The notes beneath the pieces are model-generated. The model was not told the origin of the DNA and did not search any database. It was given only the letters and a program-made list of their open reading frames with translations. A DNA stretch of 8,224 nucleotides from Vicinamibacteria bacterium (GTDB taxonomy: Bacteria; Acidobacteriota; Vicinamibacteria; Vicinamibacterales; UBA2999): assembly GCA_025924295.1 (NCBI GenBank), contig JAICEG010000234.1, positions 1 through 8,224 on the forward strand, given 5' to 3'. How positions within the stretch are numbered: the stretch's first letter is position 1; each line of letters begins with the position of its first letter. A program made the position numbers and the translations under genes. Shown in pieces: positions 1 to 7,579 of this stretch.

Positions 1-1664
1 AACGCGGCCTGATACGTGCCGATTCTTCCCGTCGTCGAGTCGCGCGCGAGAATCTTGATCACGTACTTGTCGGGCAGCAGCGTGAACCCGGTGTCATATT
101 GGATTGGGCGCGTGCCCAACTGGCTGGCCGTTTCCTCGCTCACCGGGATATCGAGTTTGTCGCGCACGTTCTGAATCGTGTAGCCGTAGGTGTCCTTCAC
201 CTCGCCGATGAAGTCGATCAGCGTTCGCTTGGCGCCGCGCCGCCGCGCCAGCTCCAGCTCGCTGCCCGGAATCTTCACGGCAACTGGTACGAAATACTCG
301 GCGCTATTGAGCTGGAAGTAATTCACCTCCATCGCAATCGTAATGTCGGTGACCGGGTTGTCGAGCATCAAGGCTTCTTCGAGCTGGCGCTCTTTGTCCG
401 CGTCCGTGAATCGTCCGAACGCTTTGTCGGCGTAATAGCCCTGTCGATACGCGAGCTCGCCGACCTGTCCACCGTTCAGCGTGATGCGCACGCGCCGGAA
501 CTTTCCGTCGGTATCGGTGTGCGTGCTGTAGTAGCCGACGATGTAGTAGTCGCTGACGGCTTGCGCGGCCTGCACGATGCCGAGCGACAGGTCGTTGTAA
601 TCGAACATCGCTCGCCCGCCGGTGTCCTTGGCAAGCGCGTAGAGCGTGTCCTGCGAGCGCTGGAAATTCGTCACGGCCGCTTCGGCGAGCTTCCCGGTGA
701 ACATGCCGATGCCGCCCGGCGACGCCTGGCGCGCGTCACCCAATGGCGGAGTCGCCACGAGCCCGCGAGCGTCGATCGGGTTGAGCGTGACGTTCGCGCG
801 GATCGCGGCATTCACCGTTGCGCGAAGCTGCGCCTGATTGTCGGCACCATTCAACCGCAGGCCGCTCGCGAAGTAGAGCAGCGTCTTCTGCTCCGGCAGT
901 GGGCGCAGCATCGACACCGCTGTCTGCAGCGCCGCCAGCTGGCGATCGGTGTTGAAGATGTTGAACTCGGCCTCGTTCTGTCCGAACGCGCTGCCCTCGG
1001 GATGATCGGGGATCCCGTCGTTGTTCTGATCGTCTCCGTAAATCAGGATCTGAATGACTTCGCGCAGCGCGTTCTTGTTGTCGGTGAAGTCGCTCTTGAC
1101 CGAGACCGCGCCGTTCTGGAACGCCATGATCGCGATGAGGTCCGCGGGCGTCATCTGCGTATCGACGTACTTCAGCGCGTTCGTATAGGCGCGGATTTGA
1201 TCCGGTGGCGACATCGCCGAGCCGTCGAAGTAGAAGACCAGAAGACGCCGATCCTGATAGCGGATATCGCCGGCCGGTGCCGCGGAGATCTGCGTCACGG
1301 TCGCTCGCTCGACCTGGTCGTTCGCAGGGGGCGGCGGTGGTGGCGTGGTCGCCGCCGGTGCCGCCGCGCTGGCAGGAGGCTGCAGGCGCTGAAATTCGAC
1401 GAACGCGATGTCCTGCGGTTGTCCGTCCTCCGTCACGCTGAAGTCTTTCGCGGTCAGCCCTTCGATGACCTTGCCGTCTTTGCCCTTCACCGTGACCGTC
1501 TGGACGATGAGGCGCGTCGTCGAGCGGAAGACCGGTTGCTGCGTCTGCGGCTGTTGCGCCGCCGTCTTCGCCCCCCAGGCGCCTACGACACACAAAGGCA
1601 CTGAGACACAGAGAAGAACGCAAGTATTCCTCAGTGCCTTGGTGTCTCTGTGCGTCGTAGTCAT
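1..1664 (-). CDS. Secreted VWA-domain protein, TIGR03436 type (3' end beyond the window)
   Basis: The frame opens at ATG 1664 and stays open for 554 codons to the left edge, with no stop, so the protein is partial. Residues 11-29 (LRNTCVLLCVSVPLCVVGA) form a signal-peptide-like hydrophobic core. Residues 46-92 are the N-terminal beta domain usual in VWFA-related acidobacterial proteins (LIVQTVTVKGKDGKVIEGLT, then FSVTEDGQPQDIAFVEF). A Pro/Ala linker follows, then a von Willebrand A domain at about 138-375. Its metal site reads FDGSAMS (146-152), a D-x-S-x-M variant of the DxSxS motif. At 212-220 there is DQNNDGIPD, resembling an EF-hand or thrombospondin-type-3 calcium loop. Residues 340-410 (ALAKDTGGRAMF, DYYIVGYYS) are family-typical. 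The family is exported and of unknown function. It follows the receptor by 11 bp, so a cell-surface role linked to the receptor is plausible. Confidence 0.9.
   Translation of the reverse strand, partial: MTTTHRDTKALRNTCVLLCVSVPLCVVGAWGAKTAAQQPQTQQPVFRSTTRLIVQTVTVKGKDGKVIEGLTAKDFSVTEDGQPQDIAFVEFQRLQPPASAAAPAATTPPPPPPANDQVERATVTQISAAPAGDIRYQDRRLLVFYFDGSAMSPPDQIRAYTNALKYVDTQMTPADLIAIMAFQNGAVSVKSDFTDNKNALREVIQILIYGDDQNNDGIPDHPEGSAFGQNEAEFNIFNTDRQLAALQTAVSMLRPLPEQKTLLYFASGLRLNGADNQAQLRATVNAAIRANVTLNPIDARGLVATPPLGDARQASPGGIGMFTGKLAEAAVTNFQRSQDTLYALAKDTGGRAMFDYNDLSLGIVQAAQAVSDYYIVGYYSTHTDTDGKFRRVRITLNGGQVGELAYRQGYYADKAFGRFTDADKERQLEEALMLDNPVTDITIAMEVNYFQLNSAEYFVPVAVKIPGSELELARRRGAKRTLIDFIGEVKDTYGYTIQNVRDKLDIPVSEETASQLGTRPIQYDTGFTLLPDKYVIKILARDSTTGRIGTYQAA
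1583..1660. repeat. 78-bp imperfect inverted repeat (hairpin) inside the VWA signal-peptide codons
   Basis: The outer arms are CTACGAC (1583-1589) and GTCGTAG (1654-1660). Pairing each base with its mirror position gives 25 Watson-Crick pairs out of 34 from 1583/1660 inward to 1616/1627, plus four G-T pairs, with a short loop at about 1617-1626. The arms carry CACAAAGGCACTGAGACACA (1591-1610) and, reversed, CTCAGTGCCTTGGTGTCTCT (1630-1649), a purine/CA-rich composition unlike the surrounding GC-rich codons. It looks like a small palindromic or MITE/REP-like dispersed element. It begins one codon after the start of the VWA gene and encodes its membrane-export signal. Confidence 0.75.
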
Positions 1665-1672
1665 GAGTCGCA

Positions 1673-1677
1673 CCCTC
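1673..1677 (-). promoter_or_regulatory. Ribosome site of the VWA gene embedded in the receptor stop codon
   Basis: GAGGG reads on the minus strand at 1677-1673, eight bases before the ATG at 1664, and shares its first two bases with the TGA stop of the receptor (1678-1676). This supports the ATG at 1664 and suggests coupled translation. Confidence 0.65.
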
Positions 1678-4600
1678 AAAACCTCAATCGCAGACTCGTT
1701 TGCACGCGTCGCATCTGGTTGGTCCCGTTCGGCAGGCCGAACTGCGGGCTGCCGACGAGCGTGTTCACGCTCGAGTAGGTGACCTGGTTGAGCACGTTGG
1801 TCGCATCGATGCGCCAGTCCATGTTGAGCCGGCTGCTCCACGGAAACGTCCGCGTGATACCAGCGTTCACGACGAACTGCGACGGGCCACGCCCGGAGTT
1901 GCGTCCGGCATTTCCCCATTCACCCGGCGCCGGCGTCGTGTACGCATCAGGGTTGAGATAGTAGCCCGCGGGTGCGTCAGTTGATGCTCCGGTCAGCGAC
2001 GCGCGGATGGCGCCGGAGTAGCCGGTACCGGGAGTCGTGGTCAGGTAATACGGTGTGAGCGGCAGGCCGCTGCCAGCGGTGAGCTGGCTCGTGATCGTCC
2101 AGCCTTTCAGCAGCGAGCCGCGCCAGCCGTCGACGAGCGCGCCGCCAGCGACGCCCACCCCCGTCGTGTACTGGAACTGCACGGTGAGCAGGTGACGCTG
2201 ATCGAAACTCGATGGGCCGCGCTCCGCTTCGAGATCGAGCCAGTCCTGCGCGAACGCCGTTCCACTGAGATTCGCCCCCGTATACGACGCCGCGTCGTCC
2301 ATGGCCTTCGCGAGCGTGTATTGCACGGTTGCGGTGAGGCCGTTTCGCAGGCGGCGGCGCACCTGCAGTTGACCCGCATGGCGCGACGATGTGCCATTGG
2401 AGATGAGATAAACGAACCCGGATGGGCACGTGACGCATGGATCGACAAACCCGGGAGGGTACGTGTTCGGCAGGAACTCCTGGATCAGCCCCGTGCCTTT
2501 GGTGCCGAGGTAGGTGGCGTTGACCGTGAGCGATGCGGGCAGGTCGCGCTGAATCGACGCCTGCCAGTTGTGCGCCGATCCAATCCGGAAGTTGGGATCG
2601 ACCGCAAACGTGTTGAGCGTCTCTCCTTCAGGTGCCACGAATCCGTTGGCCAGCGTGAGCGGGTTGTCCGGCGAGTTCGCGATGCTCAGCGTCTGAGAGA
2701 GCGGCGGCTGCTGCGCCATCAGTGTGGCGATGGATTGATAGACGTTGTTGTTGCGGTAGATCCCATAGCCTGCCCGAACGACGAGCGACGATCCGGGCAC
2801 GGGTCTCCACGCGAGGGCGAGGCGCGGCTGCAGCCCGCCCCAGTCGGATTGCATCAACGACGAGGGATATGTTTCGCCCGTCAGCGATCCGGTCGGGCTG
2901 GTCGCCAGGACCGGACCGATGGATTTGAAGCCCGGTCCGATCTCCAGGTTCACGAGACGTCCGAATCGTTCGCTGAGTGGAGACTCGTATTCCCAGCGCA
3001 CACCCGCTGTGAGCGTCAGCGAGGGGCCGACCCTCCAATCGTCAGTGATGTACCCGGCGATGGAGTTCCCCCTCAGGTACTTGTCGGCGTTGCCGTAGGC
3101 GATCTGGCTTGTGGCCGGAACACCGAGCAGGAAGTCGGCGAAGTCGAAGCCGGTCAGGCCGCCGGTGAAGGTAAAGCCGCCTCGTGGATCCTGCTGCGAG
3201 AGGATGTCGATGTTGTGGCGTCGAACATCGCCGCCGATCGTGAAGTTATGGCGCCCGCGGGCGAGAAACCACTCGGCGCCGCCCGTGTTCGTCCGGTTGC
3301 GGGTGTAGCGCGGTAACGCATCGCTCAGTCCCGCCATGCCACCGGCGAACCCGAGGCTCGGTGGGCCCCAGTTCACCGGTTCCTGGTTGTTGCCCGTGAT
3401 ACCGGCGTCACCGGACACGTTCGTCCGGTGCGAGAAGTAGGGAATCGTCTGCGCCGTCTGTTGCGTGAACTGATAGCGCAGGCGCATCGAGATCAGCTGC
3501 GCAATCCGGTGCGTCCAGTTGATCTGCGCATCCAACGCCGACGCGTTGTTCTCGTCCTCGAAGCCGAAGAGCGTTGTCGCGTCCGTTGCCGTGCGCTGAT
3601 AGGACACGTTGCCGAAGACCTGGTTGCGCTGGTTGACGGCTTGCTGCAGGCGTGATTGAAAGCTGTCCTGCCGCATCACGCTCAGGATCGGGACCTCGTA
3701 GTTGTAGCGACCGTCGCTTGCCCGCGTCGGCTGCGGGTAGTAGCCGAGCAGCGCCGCCGCCTGCGGGCTGATGCGATCGCGAGGGATCACGTTGCCCGCG
3801 AATGGCAACCCGGTCACAGGATCGATGATCTGAACCGGTCTGCCGGAGGCGTCGCGGGTCTGCGAGAAGTCACCCGATCGCTCGAGCGCCGTCGGCATGA
3901 GGCCTGGTTGCGTCACGGCGTTGTCATCGGCCACACGCTGGAACCCGACGAAGAGATTGAGTCGATTCTGCAGGCGCGGCACCTTCACCGGACCGCCGAA
4001 TGTGCCGAGCAGGTGAACGTTGTAGTAATCGGGGCGCGGGGTGGGCACGCCGGTCAGCGAATAGGAGCGCGCGTCCCAGAACGAGTTGCTGAAGAGGCCC
4101 CCGATCATGCCGTTGTAGAGGGCGCCGGGACGCCGCCGGTTGTTGCCAAATGCAGCGGGTTGTGCAAACGGCGAAGCCGCACCGTTGTTGACGCTGCCGT
4201 TGATCAGGAATCCGTCGGCCGCCGCGCCGGCATCCGCAGGCGGATCATCGGGCGGTGGCGCAACCACCTGTCGATTGGGCGGCGCCTGCGACGTCACGCC
4301 GGCACGTTGAAAGCCGGTTTGAGGCGGTGTGGCCGGTGCGCTGGTCTGCGAGCGAGAGTTGCCCGCCGTGCTGCCGGGTTCGGGAGCGCTCGCGACGGGA
4401 GTTGGAGGCGGCGGGAGACCACGCGTGATCTCTTCGAACGGGAGGAGTGAAAGCTCCCACATCGCGGGCTGAGCGTCGGGACCGATCGTGACCTCGCGCA
4501 CGAGTGCGGCAAACCCGCGCATCTCGATCGTGATGCGCCACGCACCGTCCGGGATGTCAGCGAATCGGAAGATGCCCTGGGCGTCTGTCGACGTTGTCCG

Positions 4601-4756
4601 CTGCTCATCGCCCCGTCTCGCGGTGACGGTCGCGCCCGGAACGGCCAGACGACCGAATATGACCTGGCCGAGATATTCAGGAGCCGCTGCTGCAGGAACG
4701 GGTACGCTGACGCCAACGAGTGCGACGATGAGAACGCGGGCGAGGGCGTTGCGCAT
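1676..4756 (-). CDS. Large TonB-dependent receptor-like outer-membrane protein (Oar/CarboxypepD-reg type)
   Basis: This 1026-residue protein has a signal peptide (1-25, ending PAAAA). A carboxypeptidase-regulatory-like beta-sandwich follows at about 27-105 (GATVTARRGDEQRTTSTDAQ, then FRFADIPDGAWRI). A Pro/Ala-rich linker spans 113-176, and from about 180 to the end there is a long barrel-like region. Family-typical segments are FLINGS (183-188), GTFGGPVKVP (251-260), GDFSQTRD (295-302), YITDDWRV (569-576), LTAGVRWEYESPLSERFGR (582-600) and DATNVLN (984-990). It ends in LRLRF, an aromatic C-terminus like an outer-membrane assembly signal. Such receptors in Acidobacteriota are thought to take up or bind large substrates, often glycans; the substrate here is unknown. 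No clear plug domain is recognisable where one is expected. No strong ribosome site precedes the ATG, so translation may depend on coupling to the gene 17 bp upstream. Confidence 0.88.
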   Translation of the reverse strand: MRNALARVLIVALVGVSVPVPAAAAPEYLGQVIFGRLAVPGATVTARRGDEQRTTSTDAQGIFRFADIPDGAWRITIEMRGFAALVREVTIGPDAQPAMWELSLLPFEEITRGLPPPPTPVASAPEPGSTAGNSRSQTSAPATPPQTGFQRAGVTSQAPPNRQVVAPPPDDPPADAGAAADGFLINGSVNNGAASPFAQPAAFGNNRRRPGALYNGMIGGLFSNSFWDARSYSLTGVPTPRPDYYNVHLLGTFGGPVKVPRLQNRLNLFVGFQRVADDNAVTQPGLMPTALERSGDFSQTRDASGRPVQIIDPVTGLPFAGNVIPRDRISPQAAALLGYYPQPTRASDGRYNYEVPILSVMRQDSFQSRLQQAVNQRNQVFGNVSYQRTATDATTLFGFEDENNASALDAQINWTHRIAQLISMRLRYQFTQQTAQTIPYFSHRTNVSGDAGITGNNQEPVNWGPPSLGFAGGMAGLSDALPRYTRNRTNTGGAEWFLARGRHNFTIGGDVRRHNIDILSQQDPRGGFTFTGGLTGFDFADFLLGVPATSQIAYGNADKYLRGNSIAGYITDDWRVGPSLTLTAGVRWEYESPLSERFGRLVNLEIGPGFKSIGPVLATSPTGSLTGETYPSSLMQSDWGGLQPRLALAWRPVPGSSLVVRAGYGIYRNNNVYQSIATLMAQQPPLSQTLSIANSPDNPLTLANGFVAPEGETLNTFAVDPNFRIGSAHNWQASIQRDLPASLTVNATYLGTKGTGLIQEFLPNTYPPGFVDPCVTCPSGFVYLISNGTSSRHAGQLQVRRRLRNGLTATVQYTLAKAMDDAASYTGANLSGTAFAQDWLDLEAERGPSSFDQRHLLTVQFQYTTGVGVAGGALVDGWRGSLLKGWTITSQLTAGSGLPLTPYYLTTTPGTGYSGAIRASLTGASTDAPAGYYLNPDAYTTPAPGEWGNAGRNSGRGPSQFVVNAGITRTFPWSSRLNMDWRIDATNVLNQVTYSSVNTLVGSPQFGLPNGTNQMRRVQTSLRLRF

Positions 4757-4773
4757 TCTGGGTGACGAGGCTC

Positions 4774-5655
4774 TTAATCAGCGCTCGGCTGCTGAACGCT
4801 GTCGATCACGATCACGTCGACCGGGCCCCGCTGTGAGTCGAGCTTCAGCCCGAGTTGCTCTTGCAGCGCGGTGAAGAGGTTGGGCTGGTTCGGGTCGATC
4901 GGCGCTGGTCCGCCGTTGAGGAGTGGCGGTCCGCCGCCAGGGAAGACCGAGCCAAGACCTTCGAGTGAGTACGTGAGCTCGAAGTCGTAGTTGCCAGCCA
5001 GTTCCGTCTTGTCGAGCACGATCCGTCCGACCTGCGGCGAGAGTGTTTGCGCGAGGTTCGACAGCGGCATCCCTCCCGCGTTCATCCTGCCGGGGCCGAT
5101 CATGAACCCGCACTCGAGCTTTTGACCCGGCTGAGGCGGTGATGGCGGTGGACCGCCCCGCCGCCCTCGCATGACGCCGGCGCAATCGATTGCCGCCGGC
5201 GAAATGTTCGGGCCGAGCTTGCCGTCGTCACGTGCCTTTACCAGCGCGTAGATCGCCATCTCGCGCGTCTCGTTGCGAACGACCAGCTTGAACCGTTCGG
5301 CCAGCAGCGTCCGCAGCATCGGCCTCATCAGATCTGCGGAGAACTCGCCTTCCGGTGCCTTCGCGACGACATCGAAGCGATCGGATGTCATCCAGTCTGG
5401 TCCGCCGACGATCTGGAACTCCTGGACGTTGAACGCCTGTCGCAGCAGCATGCGCATCGTGACATTGGTGGCGTTGAAGCGGCCACCCGGTTGTAAACCG
5501 AACATCATGCGACCGTCGCCTGTCTTGTTCGGTCTGACCGATGCCACCTCGAATGCCTGGTTGGCAGGCGTTTGTGCGCCGAGAATGGGTCCCTGGACAA
5601 ATGCCGGAATCACAAACGCCGCGCACGCGGCTGCCACGAGGCTCAGGCTCTTCAT
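4774..5655 (-). CDS. Secreted DUF3738 / TIGR03435-family protein
   Basis: A 293-residue protein with a signal peptide (MKSLSLVAAACAAFVIPAFV, cleavage likely near 27-29) followed by one full TIGR03435/DUF3738 domain. Landmarks: FEVASVRPN (35-43), NVTMRMLLRQAF (64-75), QIVGGPDWMTSDRFDVVAKA (81-100), LLAERFKLVV (117-126), GRIVLDKTELAGNYDFEL (210-227) and the end ALQEQLGLKLDSQRGPVDVI (263-282). It is a paralogue of the C-terminal domain of the upstream M56 gene and keeps a matching Cys pair (158 and 182; 467 and 491 there), a possible disulfide in the periplasm. The frame is open upstream to 5841, but the ATG at 5655 is chosen because it gives the signal peptide and has GGAGA nine bases before it. 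The family is expanded in Acidobacteriota; its biochemical function is not known to me. The receptor gene follows after 17 bp. Confidence 0.92.
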   Translation of the reverse strand: MKSLSLVAAACAAFVIPAFVQGPILGAQTPANQAFEVASVRPNKTGDGRMMFGLQPGGRFNATNVTMRMLLRQAFNVQEFQIVGGPDWMTSDRFDVVAKAPEGEFSADLMRPMLRTLLAERFKLVVRNETREMAIYALVKARDDGKLGPNISPAAIDCAGVMRGRRGGPPPSPPQPGQKLECGFMIGPGRMNAGGMPLSNLAQTLSPQVGRIVLDKTELAGNYDFELTYSLEGLGSVFPGGGPPLLNGGPAPIDPNQPNLFTALQEQLGLKLDSQRGPVDVIVIDSVQQPSAD

Positions 5656-5779
5656 CGCTGTTCGTCTCCGGATATGGGCTTCACGGATCTGGGCATGCAT
5701 CTCGTCAATCGGGGACGCAGGTTTTGACGTCGGGCTTGCTGGATTGGTTCGCCGCCGCCGGGAGTTTCTCTGTTCGACA

Positions 5780-5809
5780 CCGCATGGCGCGCCTGGTTCC
5801 GCATGGCGC
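5780..5809. repeat. Two direct 11-bp copies in the gap after the M56 gene
   Basis: CCGCATGGCGC occurs at 5780-5790 and again at 5799-5809, a period of 19 bases, directly after the stop of the M56 fusion gene (5812-5810). The rest of the 154-bp gap (5656-5809) shows no convincing promoter: TTGACG lies at about 5713-5708 on the minus strand without a clear -10 partner. The repeat may be a protein-binding site or a chance duplication. Confidence 0.4.
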
Positions 5810-7579
5810 TCAGTTTTCCGTCGGTCTTTCGATGGAATCAATCACGAGTACGTCCACGGTGGCGCGCTCTGGATCGAGCTTGAGGCCGAGCTGCTCCTGA
5901 AGCGCGATCGCCAGGGTTGGAAATCCACCACCGAGCCCTCGTCCTGGCACCGCCGGGTCCGCTTCGAACTCGAGGTCGTAGTCGAAGTGTCCTGACAGAC
6001 CAGTGCGATCGACGACCGTGCGCCCCGTGTACTGCGCGAGTGTCTGCGCCATCTGCTCCATCGAGACGCCGCCGCCCATCACGCGCCCCATTCTGTTGAG
6101 AGTTCCGCACGTCGGCCGTTCATCAGGTTTTCTGGGCGCGATGGATGAAGGAGCGCGTTCGCGCGCGGCCGCTGCCGTGCAGTCGAATGCCGCCGGCGTC
6201 AGTTGAGGGCCCAGACGTCCGTCCTGCGTGGCGGTGACCAACGAGTAGATCGGCAGGTCTCTCGCCTCGTTGTGGAGCTTCAGCTTGAACCGCTCGGCGA
6301 GCAGAGATTGCATCCGTGGGGCGAAGTCGGAGGCCAGGGTGCCGGTGGCCGATTTCGCGATGATGTCGAAGCGGTCGGTGTAGATCCAGTCCGGGCCGCC
6401 GACCAACTGCGATTGCTGCAGGCGGTACGACATTCTGATCATCGACTCGAGCGTGACGTTGGTCGCTTGCCACGTGCCGCCCGGCAGGATGAGCATCGAC
6501 ACGCGCGCACCGCCGGTCGCGTTGGGCCTGACCGTCGCGACCTCGAATGACGGCCTGCCGCTTGCGTTCACGTCAATCGTCGAAGGGAGAGTCGCGGCGC
6601 TGAGCGCGCCGGCGACGACGGGCGCACCGAGCGTGATGGCTGCGCCGATCAGTAACACGGCTCGTGACCACGCGCTCGCGCTGGTGCGCGGTCGATCCGC
6701 CATGATCCGTTCGATTCGTTTCTTCAAGTCGGAGCCGGTCACACCTGACACGCACGAGAGTGGCGACTGGACATAGAACTGGCAGGTCCTGAGGATGCTC
6801 TCCGCGTAGACGTGCGGGTCGCTGCCGCGGCGCACGACCTCTTCATCGCATGCACGCTCGCGCTCGTCGACCAGCCGGCTCCCGATCCACCAGACCAGCG
6901 GATGAAACCAGAAGATGACCTCGATGAGCGTGTGGACGGCGGCTGCGAGGTTGTCCCGCCGACGGATGTGCGCGAGCTCGTGCGCGAGGATGGCGCGTAC
7001 CTGGGCCTCGTCGAGCATGGTGTCGATGTCGCGTGGCCAGAGGAGAACAGGGCGAAAGATGCCGAACACGCCCGGCTCGAGTGATGTCTCCGACGAGACG
7101 ATCGGCAGTGTCGTCTGCGGGGCGAGTTGATGGAGTGCTTCGAACACCCGACCCGATTCGATTGTCGCGCCGGCCCGGACAGTCCGCGACATGCGCCGCC
7201 ACCGCACGAGCCAGACGCCGAGCACCACCGCACAGCCGAGAAGCCAGATAGTCGCAGCCGCGATCCCGAGCTGAACGCCGATATCCTGTGTCGAACGTGG
7301 AAGCGGGAGAGCCGTGTGGGGTGCGAGAAGCGGCTGGCTCACCGCCTCGAGGGCCATCGTCCATGGCGTCGGCGTTGGCGGCAGCGCGGCGCGCCACTCG
7401 AACTGAGCACCGAGCCAGGTCAACGCCGCAAACGGAATCGCGAACTTGAGCGATGCGGCCAACCAGATCCAGTAGCGGGTCCGTGCTTCTGCGCGCCTGA
7501 ATCCGATCGCGATCAGCGCGATGACCGCTGCCACGAGCGTGGATTGCCAGACGTGGGCGAGCATGGCATCGACCGTCAT
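5810..7579 (-). CDS. BlaR1-like M56 membrane metalloprotease fused to a DUF3738/TIGR03435 domain
   Basis: This 589-residue inner-membrane protein is the probable sensor-protease partner of the repressor it overlaps by 4 bp. Likely membrane helices are at about 8-28, 36-58, 104-126 and 304-330. Between helices 3 and 4 lies the peptidase M56 part: HELAH at 200-204 (HExxH zinc site), FHPLVWW at 225-231, and ERACDEEVV at 241-249, which carries the region of the third zinc ligand. After helix 4, residues 344-589 form a complete TIGR03435/DUF3738 domain: FEVATVRPN, QLVGGPDWIYTDRFDI, LLAERFKL, GRTVVDRTGLSGHFDYDL and the end ALQEQLGLKLDPERATVDV. In BlaR1/MecR1 this position holds the penicillin-binding sensor, so topology predicts DUF3738 as a periplasmic sensor. 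A ribosome site GAGGTG (7589-7584) precedes the ATG. The architecture is seen; the signalling role and the ligand are inferred. Confidence 0.92.
   Translation of the reverse strand: MTVDAMLAHVWQSTLVAAVIALIAIGFRRAEARTRYWIWLAASLKFAIPFAALTWLGAQFEWRAALPPTPTPWTMALEAVSQPLLAPHTALPLPRSTQDIGVQLGIAAATIWLLGCAVVLGVWLVRWRRMSRTVRAGATIESGRVFEALHQLAPQTTLPIVSSETSLEPGVFGIFRPVLLWPRDIDTMLDEAQVRAILAHELAHIRRRDNLAAAVHTLIEVIFWFHPLVWWIGSRLVDERERACDEEVVRRGSDPHVYAESILRTCQFYVQSPLSCVSGVTGSDLKKRIERIMADRPRTSASAWSRAVLLIGAAITLGAPVVAGALSAATLPSTIDVNASGRPSFEVATVRPNATGGARVSMLILPGGTWQATNVTLESMIRMSYRLQQSQLVGGPDWIYTDRFDIIAKSATGTLASDFAPRMQSLLAERFKLKLHNEARDLPIYSLVTATQDGRLGPQLTPAAFDCTAAAARERAPSSIAPRKPDERPTCGTLNRMGRVMGGGVSMEQMAQTLAQYTGRTVVDRTGLSGHFDYDLEFEADPAVPGRGLGGGFPTLAIALQEQLGLKLDPERATVDVLVIDSIERPTEN

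Noticed and set aside
99..1604. Long plus-strand open frame of 501 codons
   Set aside because: It lies antisense to the VWA gene. Its product is Arg/His/Val-rich with no family landmarks, as expected for the complement of a GC-rich coding frame.
736..1623. Minus-strand open frame of 295 codons, the longest minus-strand frame in this stretch that has both a start and a stop
   Set aside because: It is a different frame from the VWA protein. Its product is Arg/Gly-rich and featureless, while the frame starting at 1664 gives a clear VWA protein through the same bases.
2192..3316. Plus-strand open frame of 374 codons
   Set aside because: Antisense shadow of the TonB-type receptor; Arg-rich with no recognisable domain or ribosome site.
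3656..4450. Plus-strand open frame of 264 codons
   Set aside because: Antisense shadow of the receptor N-terminal half; composition is typical of a complementary GC-rich frame.
5623..5655. DUF3738 protein as a lipoprotein (AAAC at residues 8-11)
   Set aside because: The cysteine sits only ten residues from the start inside the hydrophobic core, too early for a normal lipobox, and a standard signal-peptide end follows at about 27.
5656..5841. N-terminal extension of the DUF3738 protein from an ATG at 5841
   Set aside because: It would overlap the M56 gene and put 62 charged residues before an obvious signal peptide. The ATG at 5655 has a GGAGA site.
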